A stretch of 64,000 nt of DNA from Saccharofermentans sp. (GTDB taxonomy: Bacteria > Bacillota > Clostridia > Saccharofermentanales > Saccharofermentanaceae). Shown in pieces: positions 34,763 through 42,301 of this stretch (the first letter of the stretch is position 1; each line of letters starts with the position of its first letter). The position numbers and the translations under genes were made by a program. Location of the stretch: positions 1-64,000 of the forward strand of contig JAIKZM010000162.1 in assembly GCA_024682215.1 (NCBI GenBank). The letters run 5' to 3'. The notes beneath the pieces are model-generated. The model ran no database searches, was not told the DNA's origin, and saw nothing but the letters and a program-made list of their open reading frames with translations.

Positions 34763-35602
34763 TTACCCTTTATCCCCTGAACCATTCTTAAGTTCACTTA
34801 ACGTCTCATTCATACTGCCGGTCCTGTAACCTGCAAGATCCATCGTGACATAATCAAAGCCGATATCTTTAAGTGTTTTATAAACTCCGGTACGCACGTT
34901 GTCTTCAGTAAGCTTTGCTATCTCTTCCGGCATTACTTCAATGCGTGCGATATTCCCGTGTATCCTTACCCTTACCTGTTTAAATCCGAGATCGAGCAAA
35001 AGCTGCTCGGCATCTTCTACCATCTTAAGTTTCTTTTCGTTTATCGTCTCACCGTATACAAAACGGGAAGCAAGACATGCAAACGACGGTTTATCCCATG
35101 TCGGAAGTCCCATCTCTTTGGAAAGCTCCCTGATCTCACTCTTGGTAAGCCCGGCATGCCTGAGCGGACTCTTGATACCGAGTTCTTCCACAGCCTTAAG
35201 GCCCGGGCGGTAATCACCGTTATCATCGACATTCGATCCCTCGGCAACGTATTCTATGCCGTTTTCGGAAGCCACCTGTTTGATCCTGGTAAACAGCTCA
35301 TGCTTACAGAGGTAACATCTGTTCTTGGGATTACTGCTGAAACCATCGATAGACAGCTCCTCAGAATCGATAATGAACTGTCTTATTCCCTCCTTTTCGC
35401 AAAAAGCGTATGCCTCATCCAGTTCACGTTTCGGAAAAGAATGTGATCTGGCAGTTACCGCGATTACATTTTGACCGAGAACATCTTTTGCAGTCTTAAG
35501 AAGGAAAGTGGAATCAACGCCCGAAGAAAATGCAACGGCTATGCTGCCGAGTTCTTTTAAATATTCTTCAAGTCTCTGTTTTTTTGCATGTGCTGAATCC
35601 AT
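34763..35602 (-). CDS. larE: ATP-dependent sacrificial sulfur transferase LarE
   Basis: This is 279 aa from ATG 35602, with GGAGG upstream. The PP-loop SSGVDSTFLL adenylates the substrate; the conserved Cys in PSFACLASRF is the sulfur donor described for LarE of lactate racemase, which thiolates the nickel-pincer cofactor. No larA, larB or larC is in the window, so this may serve another pincer-nickel enzyme elsewhere or another thiolation. It is coupled to tcdA at a 1-nt junction. Confidence 0.9.
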   Translation of the reverse strand: MDSAHAKKQRLEEYLKELGSIAVAFSSGVDSTFLLKTAKDVLGQNVIAVTARSHSFPKRELDEAYAFCEKEGIRQFIIDSEELSIDGFSSNPKNRCYLCKHELFTRIKQVASENGIEYVAEGSNVDDNGDYRPGLKAVEELGIKSPLRHAGLTKSEIRELSKEMGLPTWDKPSFACLASRFVYGETINEKKLKMVEDAEQLLLDLGFKQVRVRIHGNIARIEVMPEEIAKLTEDNVRTGVYKTLKDIGFDYVTMDLAGYRTGSMNETLSELKNGSGDKG

Positions 35603-35650
35603 AGTTACTTCCTCCCCGGCTCTTTGCACGAGTATTATATCACGGCATAA

Positions 35651-35680
35651 GCAAAACGCCCCGTTCTTAAAAAGAACGGG
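35651..35680 (-). terminator. intrinsic terminator after the KPT-repeat lipoprotein gene
   Basis: CCCGTTCTT pairs with AAGAACGGG (9 bp) around AAA; the minus-strand tail reads GCGTTTTGC. An outer pair CACGGC/GCCGTG extends the structure. Confidence 0.6.
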
Positions 35681-35709
35681 ACGCCGTGACTATATAGCCT
35701 TATTTTTGT

Positions 35710-36513
35710 TCAGCCTCGGTGATCGTGCCTGCTTGCAGAAATGAAAGTCATGTCATCAGCTGCATGCTCCTGGTAATCGTTCCAGGTGATCATGCCGTTA
35801 CGGATAACGATCTTGCCCTGGCCGTTGCTGTAAACAGTATTCTTTGAAGCTACATTGTTATTGCCGTCGTACTCATAGCTGGTCTTAATACAGTTGCTGT
35901 AGATAACCGCGCCGTTTGAAGGATTATACTTACCGTCCATCTTCCAGACAGATACCTTTGAAGAATCCTCCGAATCATGGATCGTTGCCGTGATCTTTAC
36001 ACGCTGAAGATCCGTTCCGTCAACCGTGATGTCAGACCATGCTCCGTGATAGATTCCCGTAATCTGCGCAGGATCTGTGCTTTCCTTGGAAACTGCCATC
36101 AGAGTATTGGTCTTTGTAGGCTCTAAAGTTTTCTTTACCTCAGGCTTGGTTGTAGGCTTCTTTGTTGGCTTTGCCGTAGGTTTCTTAGTCGGCTTGGCCG
36201 TAGGTTTCTTAGTCGGCTTGGCCGTAGGCTTCTTTGTGGGTTTTGCGGTAGGCTTTGGTGTTGCTGTAGGCGTTGCCGTAGTAGTTGTTGTTGCTTCGGT
36301 CTCAGTCTCTGTCGGACGGGTTGCTTCCCTGTATACCGTTACGACTTTCTGTACTGTCGTTTCAGTTATGGCAGGACGGGTTGTTGCCGATGTTGACAAT
36401 ACAACGGGGTCTACAGAAGCCGGCTTCTCACGCTTATGTGCCGCACATCCTGCTGCAATAGAAGTTGCGAAGATCGCGCCCGAAATCATAAGTACCAAAA
36501 ATCTCTTGTTCAT
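35710..36513 (-). CDS. lipoprotein with Lys-Pro-Thr repeat linker
   Basis: This is 267 aa from ATG 36513 (MNKRFLVLM), with GGAAGG upstream; the track start adds 34 unlikely residues. The lipobox is IAAGC. A Thr-rich segment leads into KPTKKPTA-type repeats (about 88-125), a stiff cationic wall-spanning linker that could contact teichoic acids. The C-terminal ~120 residues form a small beta domain (YHGAWSDITVDGTDLQRVKI). Function unknown. Confidence 0.7.
   Translation of the reverse strand: MNKRFLVLMISGAIFATSIAAGCAAHKREKPASVDPVVLSTSATTRPAITETTVQKVVTVYREATRPTETETEATTTTTATPTATPKPTAKPTKKPTAKPTKKPTAKPTKKPTAKPTKKPTTKPEVKKTLEPTKTNTLMAVSKESTDPAQITGIYHGAWSDITVDGTDLQRVKITATIHDSEDSSKVSVWKMDGKYNPSNGAVIYSNCIKTSYEYDGNNNVASKNTVYSNGQGKIVIRNGMITWNDYQEHAADDMTFISASRHDHRG
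36152..36247. repeat. four tandem 24-bp units coding KPTKKPTA
   Basis: Four consecutive 24-bp units occur inside the lipoprotein gene. The middle two (36176-36199 and 36200-36223) are identical in DNA; the outer two differ at several bases. Identical copies point to recent slippage or recombination, so copy number may vary between strains. Confidence 0.85.
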
Positions 36514-36742
36514 ATCATTACTTCCTTCCTTTGTTCGGTTAATTTGTTCAACGGCATGATTTAACCACCGTTCACGAAGCATAACAATGAACAATGTCGG
36601 GCGCAGATGTAGCATAAACTACAGTTTTTAACTCAAGTGTTGTCTAAGGATGAAAATATCTTTGTCCGGGTCTGGCAAATAACAATGATTATTGATATCT
36701 CATATTATATCCTGTATAAATTAATTTAAAGGAGGAGAGGAA

Positions 36743-37444
36743 ATGAAGAGATTTTCAAAACTGGTATCTTTAATATTGGTCTGCGCTTTTGCCGCTTCTT
36801 TGTGCTCTTGCGCAAATACCAATAAGCAGCCTGAAACTACTGCTGCTTCTGAAACTACTGCCGAAACGACAGAAACAACAGAAACGACTCCTGCAGAAAC
36901 CACAGAAGCAACTCCGACGCCTACGCCGGAACCCACTCCCGTACCGGAGCCTACAGTCACTCCGACTCCTACGCCTGTACCGGTTCCCAAGACTTTCTCC
37001 AAAGTTTTTTCAATGATGGCTTCCACGCAGGGTAAAACTCTGGAACAAGCCGTAAAGATTGCTGAGAACTTCATCGGTGAATCACTTGGAGAGCCCCAGA
37101 TCTATAAGAACAATCACAATTACACGGTTGATGTCACAATCGAAGGCGTTCACTTCAACAACTTCACCATCATGATCGGCAACGGAAAATACAAAGAAAA
37201 GGTTGTCTTCATCAGTTTCGGCAACTCAACAGATGACAAATCCAAGCTTCAGAGTTATTACTCAAAGTACTCAAAGCTCCTGAAGAAAAAGTACAAGAAG
37301 CCTGTCAGCACAAGCAAGAACAAGTACACGAAGATGTCCATATACAAGATCAGCAAAAAGTATGAGACAAATTGCGGATGGTATTACGACGGCAAGTCCA
37401 GAAGTTTCTGGATCAACTACTACTTGAAAGCAGCAAACAAATAA
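36743..37444 (+). CDS. lipoprotein with Thr/Pro-rich linker
   Basis: This 233-aa protein starts at ATG 36743 behind GGAGGAGAGG. The signal peptide ends at LCSC (Cys 23). A Thr/Glu-rich then Pro/Thr-rich linker (about 25-82) leads to a C-terminal alpha+beta domain of ~150 residues with SYYSKYSKLLKKKYKK. It diverges from the KPT-repeat lipoprotein and ends at a strong terminator. No family recognised. Confidence 0.7.
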   Translation: MKRFSKLVSLILVCAFAASLCSCANTNKQPETTAASETTAETTETTETTPAETTEATPTPTPEPTPVPEPTVTPTPTPVPVPKTFSKVFSMMASTQGKTLEQAVKIAENFIGESLGEPQIYKNNHNYTVDVTIEGVHFNNFTIMIGNGKYKEKVVFISFGNSTDDKSKLQSYYSKYSKLLKKKYKKPVSTSKNKYTKMSIYKISKKYETNCGWYYDGKSRSFWINYYLKAANK

Positions 37445-37451
37445 ACAACAG

Positions 37452-37479
37452 ACCCGGAGCTGATCCTCCGGGTTTTTTT
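37452..37479 (+). terminator. intrinsic terminator after the 36743 lipoprotein gene
   Basis: CCCGGAG pairs with CTCCGGG around a 6-nt loop and is followed by TTTTTTT. Confidence 0.8.
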
Positions 37480-37515
37480 ATCAGATAGAAAACAAAGTTA
37501 AGCAATCTATCTGAT
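37480..37515. promoter_or_regulatory. perfect 10-bp inverted repeat upstream of a MATE gene
   Basis: ATCAGATAGA and TCTATCTGAT are exact complements separated by 16 bp. They sit just past the terminator and about 20 bp upstream of a TATAAT (37536-37541) for the MATE gene. This suits a repressor or activator site, though an RNA hairpin is possible. Confidence 0.5.
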
Positions 37516-37571
37516 ATTAATATTCAAATTACAGTCTTATAATGTGCTTTATTTATTTCAGGAAGGTATCT

Positions 37572-38969
37572 ATGTCGGCGAAAAGAACAGACACGGACAT
37601 GACAAAGGGCAACCCGATGTCGATCATATTCAGGTTCACGATGACGCTGCTTCTTGGCAACATTGCCCAGCAACTCTATAACATCGTGGACACCATCATC
37701 GTCGGTCATAATGTTAACCCGCAGGCGCTCGGTGCCGTAGGCGCGACCGGAACGATCATGTTTTTGATGATCGGAACATCCAATGGTCTGGTAACAGGCT
37801 TTACCATAGTGACCAGCCAGAAATACGGTGCCATGGATAACAAAGGATTAAAGGCTTCCGTCACTAACGGCTTCTATCTTTCCCTGATCACGGCAGCTGT
37901 CATAACAATTGCAGGAATGATATTCATGCGTCCTCTGCTTAAGCTCATGAATACACCTGCGGATATCTTCGATTACGCATATGACTATATTTCCACCATA
38001 TGTGCAGGCATCGTCTGCATGATCATGTACAACTACTGCGCTTCACTGATGAGGGCTATCGGCAACAGCAAGATGCCGCTCCTCTTCCTTCTATTCTCAG
38101 CGGCACTGAACATCTGTCTGGACCTTTTGTTCATCATTAAGTTTCAGATGGCAACATTCGGTGCTGCATTTGCGACCGTCATCTCACAAGGGATCGCCAT
38201 GATCCTCTGCATAATCTACATATATGCGAAAATGCCGACTTTGAGACCTTCAAAGTCTGACTGGAAGATAAGTTTCGCCTCGATAAAACAGCAGCTCCGT
38301 TATGGTATTCCCATGGCCGTCCAGTACAGCATCACTGCATCCGGAACAGTTATCATGCAGAGCGCATTCAACACATTCGATTCTGTGGCAGTCACCGCGA
38401 TCACCGCTGCAAGCAAGTTCCAGGGAATAATCACACAGGGTATGTTCACCGTAGGTCAGACAATGGCTGCATATGCGGGCCAGAACTATGGCGCACGCAA
38501 CATGGGCAGGATCAGACAGGGGGTCAAAGCCGCTTTGAAGATCTATGTCGTTTACTCTGTTGCTGCTGCGCTCCTCGCTGTCCTCCTTGTTCCACATGTT
38601 CTATGGATATTCTTTGATTCGGAAGTAGATGTTTCCATCTACATTCCGTGGGCCAGGACTTATATCATCGAGTGCGCCGTATGCTATTTCTTCCTCGCAA
38701 TGATCTTTATCTACAGACACACTATCCAGTCGATCGGGTATGCCGGCATAGCAATGGTCCTCGGGTTTGTCGAGCTTGCGGCAAGGATCATCACATCCTT
38801 TTATGCAATATATGCCCATAACTACTATATAGCCGTTGCTTCAGACCCGCTGGCATGGATCGCGGCAGGTCTGTGCGGCATGTTTATCGCACTTTCGATT
38901 TTCAAAAAGATCGAAAAGAGATGGAATTTGGCCGAACCCGAAAAATGTAAGAAGCCCTTTTTTGATTAG
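37572..38969 (+). CDS. MATE-family efflux transporter
   Basis: This is 465 aa from ATG 37572, with AGGAAGG upstream. It has twelve hydrophobic helices in two halves. Family features are LLGNIAQQLYNIVDTIIVG in helix 1-2 and the matching second-half segment AVQYSITASGTVIMQSAFN. It exports cationic drugs or metabolites by Na+ or H+ exchange. A TATAAT lies ~30 bp upstream and a perfect inverted repeat precedes that. A second MATE gene is at 44340. Confidence 0.9.
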   Translation: MSAKRTDTDMTKGNPMSIIFRFTMTLLLGNIAQQLYNIVDTIIVGHNVNPQALGAVGATGTIMFLMIGTSNGLVTGFTIVTSQKYGAMDNKGLKASVTNGFYLSLITAAVITIAGMIFMRPLLKLMNTPADIFDYAYDYISTICAGIVCMIMYNYCASLMRAIGNSKMPLLFLLFSAALNICLDLLFIIKFQMATFGAAFATVISQGIAMILCIIYIYAKMPTLRPSKSDWKISFASIKQQLRYGIPMAVQYSITASGTVIMQSAFNTFDSVAVTAITAASKFQGIITQGMFTVGQTMAAYAGQNYGARNMGRIRQGVKAALKIYVVYSVAAALLAVLLVPHVLWIFFDSEVDVSIYIPWARTYIIECAVCYFFLAMIFIYRHTIQSIGYAGIAMVLGFVELAARIITSFYAIYAHNYYIAVASDPLAWIAAGLCGMFIALSIFKKIEKRWNLAEPEKCKKPFFD

Positions 38970-39029
38970 TTTTTAAGACTATTTACAGGCTCTCAAAGGC
39001 AAATTCACAATACTTTTTGTCGTATATAC

Positions 39030-39058
39030 TTGACATTTTGTAAAAGTTGAATTACTAT
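39030..39058 (+). promoter_or_regulatory. sigma-A-like promoter of the membrane protein + XRE pair
   Basis: TTGACA (39030-39035), a 17-bp spacer, then TACTAT (39053-39058), 26 bp before the start codon at 39084. Confidence 0.6.
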
Positions 39059-39083
39059 ATGCTCATCTAAGGGGGATACGGCC

Positions 39084-40052
39084 ATGAAAAAGAAAGCAGC
39101 GATCATTACCCTAATCATAGCAGGCTCCATTCTCTGGGTGCTCACGGCACTGGCAGTATGTTTCAGGGGCACACAGTTGCTTGCGTTTACGGATGTCGTA
39201 AAAGAAGCCGGAAGCGGCGTCACATATGTCAAAGACAGCAGGAAGCCCGTAAATTTCTTCCCTGTAGGCAATGAGTGCGAGTTTGAGATAACAGTTGACG
39301 GTCCGGATGAAATAGTTCCCACGATAAGCATCTCACTTGAATCTTCCAAAGCGGAACCGATCTTCACAAAGAACGCTAAAAACGGGACTTTCAAGACCGG
39401 GAAGCTCAAAGTCGACAACAAAGAAATATATATTAATTTCAATTATGAACCCCTACCCGAATTGGACGAGAATAAAGAATACGCCGTCAGATATACGATC
39501 GAGCTTACTTCAGGCAATTATGCTCTCTATAACAGCATAGCGCTCACCCTTGCTGCAGTCTGCATTCTGCCTTTGGCGCTCAGCGTTGCCTATCTGATCA
39601 GCTTAAACGAGAACAACAAAAAAGCTTTCGATGAGCGTCAGATGAAGATGCGCGGCAAAGCAGCGATGACAACGATGATAGTCGTCATCGCCACTGCTCT
39701 CGGTCTGGGATGGTTCAGTCTGATCTATAACGATTTCCCGCTGTCAGCATACGAATGCCTGATGATCATCGCATTTATCGGAATCGCAACGTTTGCCATA
39801 ACCGCAGACAGATATGATGCATACATGGGCTTAAGCAATAAGCGCAATGTGTTTGCAGTTATGTTCAGCATTATTGGTATAATCGATCTGTTAATGTTCT
39901 TTTCCACGCTCAGGCTGATCAGAAACGGTGCCGAAGTCAATAACAGGATCGACTCACTTGTACAGGGAATCTGCTGTCTCTCAATAGGCGTTGAAGTTTT
40001 CATAAAGAACATCCAGAACAAAAAGGAGGCGCTGGAGGATGAAGAATCTTAA
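39084..40052 (+). CDS. membrane protein paired with an XRE regulator
   Basis: This 322-aa protein has an N-terminal TM, an extracytoplasmic beta domain of ~120 residues (FEITVDGPDEIVPTISISLE), then five more TM helices (about 148-300) with a cytoplasmic loop NKKAFDERQMKMRG. It overlaps the following HTH gene by 14 bp. Firmicutes often pair a multi-TM protein with a tiny XRE regulator, where the membrane partner is thought to sense and restrain it; that role is inferred here. Confidence 0.7.
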   Translation: MKKKAAIITLIIAGSILWVLTALAVCFRGTQLLAFTDVVKEAGSGVTYVKDSRKPVNFFPVGNECEFEITVDGPDEIVPTISISLESSKAEPIFTKNAKNGTFKTGKLKVDNKEIYINFNYEPLPELDENKEYAVRYTIELTSGNYALYNSIALTLAAVCILPLALSVAYLISLNENNKKAFDERQMKMRGKAAMTTMIVVIATALGLGWFSLIYNDFPLSAYECLMIIAFIGIATFAITADRYDAYMGLSNKRNVFAVMFSIIGIIDLLMFFSTLRLIRNGAEVNNRIDSLVQGICCLSIGVEVFIKNIQNKKEALEDEES

Positions 40053-40242
40053 ACTAAAATCCGCCAGAGCCGCGCTGGACTTGTCCCAACAGGACTTAGC
40101 CGACAAGGTCGGAGTATCGCGTCAGACGATCAATGCGATCGAAAAAGGCGATTATAACCCTACGATCAATCTCTGCATCACAATTTGCAGAGTTCTTGGT
40201 AAGACATTGGATGAGCTGTTCTGGGAAGAGGAAAGATCCTGA
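40039..40242 (+). CDS. small XRE-family regulator
   Basis: This 67-aa protein is a single helix-turn-helix domain of the YozG-like type: ARAALDLSQQDLADKVGVSRQTINAIEKGDYNP. AGGAGG lies inside the overlapping membrane protein gene. It probably regulates its own operon together with its membrane partner. Confidence 0.88.
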   Translation: MKNLKLKSARAALDLSQQDLADKVGVSRQTINAIEKGDYNPTINLCITICRVLGKTLDELFWEEERS

Positions 40243-40250
40243 TCTGCAGA

Positions 40251-40853
40251 TCAATCCGCAAAACCTTTTAGAAATGCTGAGATCTTCTCATAATCCCCGT
40301 CGAAGACAAAGCCGTTAAGGCCGGCTTTCTTGGCACCTTCTACGTTCTCTTCCCTGTCGTCTATAAACAGGCATTCGTCAGCCCTAAGGCTGTATTTTTC
40401 AAGAAACGTCTTATAGATCTCCGGGTCGGGCTTGAGCATCAGATAATCAGATGAAACAAAGACTCCGTCAAAGAAATCCAGCGGCAGCAGATTCGGGAAA
40501 TACTTATAGAACAGATCACTAGCATTTGAAAGAACGTATATGCCGTATCCCTGATCTTTTACCGCCTCGCAGAATTCCCTTGCGCCCGGAAGAGGCTTCA
40601 TGCAGAGATCCCATTTATAAGCACAGTTCTTTAAAGCCTCATGGTACTTTTCGGGAACACGCACCTTAACGAGATCAAATCTGTCGCTGTCCTTAATGTC
40701 TCCCCTGTCGCCCATCATCCATTCGGGCCCTTCAAAGAGCTCTTTCCGGATCACTTCTTTTTCCTCATCAGAGGAGCAGAACATGTCTAAGATAACACCT
40801 GGGTTGAAGTCCAAAAGGACATTTCCCATGTCGAGCACTATGTTCTTGATCAC
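40251..40853 (-). CDS. HAD-family hydrolase
   Basis: This 200-aa cytoplasmic protein has the HAD motifs in order: DMGNVLLDF (the first Asp of a usual DxD is replaced in part, as in YihX/epoxide-hydrolase-like members), VLSNAS (motif II), Lys in LMLKPDPEIY (motif III) and LFIDDREENV (motif IV). It is likely a small-molecule phosphatase such as a sugar phosphatase. It converges with the XRE gene and is 12 bp downstream of the SpoIIE phosphatase gene on the same strand. Confidence 0.85.
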   Translation of the reverse strand: MIKNIVLDMGNVLLDFNPGVILDMFCSSDEEKEVIRKELFEGPEWMMGDRGDIKDSDRFDLVKVRVPEKYHEALKNCAYKWDLCMKPLPGAREFCEAVKDQGYGIYVLSNASDLFYKYFPNLLPLDFFDGVFVSSDYLMLKPDPEIYKTFLEKYSLRADECLFIDDREENVEGAKKAGLNGFVFDGDYEKISAFLKGFAD

Positions 40854-40865
40854 TTTCTCACCTGT

Positions 40866-42208
40866 TTAAGCATCAGTACCTTTCGGTCCGACATATTCTA
40901 AACAAAGCATGGTAAGGTCGTCAAACTGAGGTGCTTCCTTAACGAAATCCTTTACGGAAGAATCAATGCGCTCGATGATAGCCTTCGGAGTCTCGTTCTC
41001 CGCACCTCTTAATGCATAGAGAAGTCTTTCTGTTCCGAAGAGCTCCTCGGCTGCATCTGTTGCCTCGGGAACGCCGTCCGTATAGATAAAGAGCTTGGGC
41101 CCGGGATCCATCAGAAGCTCATATTCCTTATAGACTGCACCTTCCATACCGCCTATGACCAGACCGTGCTTATCCTTGATCATCTCAAAGCTGCCGCCGG
41201 ATTTTTTAAGAAACGGATATTCATGACCTGCATTAGCGGCCTTCAGGACACCTGTGCTCAGATCAAGACAGCCGTACCATACGGTGACGAACATGTCCTC
41301 ATGGTTGTTGGTGCAAAGCTGGTTATTTACGAACTTCAATACTTCAGCCGGGTCGTTGCCCATCATGGCGATATTCTGGATAAGGATCTTGGATACCATC
41401 ATGAAGAGAGCTGCAGGAATCCCTTTTCCGGATACATCTGCCATTACGATTCCGAGATGGTTCTCATCGATAAGGAAGAAATCGTAAAAGTCGCCGCCTA
41501 CCTCTTTGGCAGGGTTCATCGAAGCGTATATATTGAAATCATCGCGCTCAGGGAACGCAGGAAAGATGTTGGGAAGGGTCTCTGCCTGTATCCTCGTAGC
41601 CATCGTCAGTTCGTTGTCGATACGGTCTTTCTCGAGCTGCTGTTTCTGATATCTCTCGATCTGAATGCGGATGATAACGTAATACAGATAAGCTGCGGAA
41701 ATGACAGTTGCAAGGATGATGAACTGAAGTTCTTCGATAAAAGCCTGGATCCCGATCGCAACAAGAGGCAGCAACAGATAGAGCCAAAGTGCTGATGCAA
41801 GCCTCTTGTCTATCTTGGATTTGTATCTTATCAGAAGATAGATACTCTGACCGAGCATCAGTATGTGTATGGTGTTGGAAAGCACATAACCGGGATTCCG
41901 GTGATAGATGTTCATCTCATCGAAATAGTAATAGAACTTTGAAAAAATGTTCGCGATAAGACCTATCACGTGGCCGGCCAGAAGGAAAAGGAAGATATAG
42001 TTGATGACCTTGGCTCTCTTTCCGGGATTTGCCAGGAAAAGTATCAGGAGCGCAAGCAGATAGATCATGAAACCTGATACGGTAAACTCCACAAAAGTGG
42101 CAGTTTGGATCAAGCCCGAGACCACTTTGCCCGGATGAGCGCTGACCAGCATCCTGCCGCGATAAATACGATATTGATGATGTCAAACAAGTTGAGATTA
42201 AATACCAT
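40866..42208 (-). CDS. membrane PP2C (SpoIIE-type) phosphatase with apparent N-terminal frameshift
   Basis: The main frame (428 aa from ATG 42152) has about six TM helices (1-185), a linker helix and a SpoIIE/PP2C domain (about 195-425) with GGDFYDFF, DVSGKGIPAALFMM, YTDGVPEA and FDDLTML. ATG 42152 has no spaced ribosome site. A better start, ATG 42208 behind AGGTGA, opens another frame reading LFDIINIVFIAAGCWSALIR before a TGA; adding one G at the GGG near 42130 would join the two. Either a base was lost or the sequence is in error. Its catalytic domain is close to that of 29249-31312. Confidence 0.82.
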
Positions 42209-42301
42209 ATCAGATCACCTGCCCTTTTGAAGATAAGTTAACAGTAACAAATCTTTTCAAGAAGATATTTAATAAATCTTAACTGTTTTTTGAATTCTGT
42301 A

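Noticed and set aside
36152-36247. Direct repeats considered as a CRISPR array
   Set aside because: Units are contiguous without spacers and in frame, coding KPTKKPTA in a lipoprotein.
41917-42186. 89-aa minus-strand ORF overlapping the SpoIIE phosphatase N-terminus
   Set aside because: It is a third frame with Ser/Arg-rich shadow composition; the hydrophobic frame from ATG 42208 is the better N-terminus.
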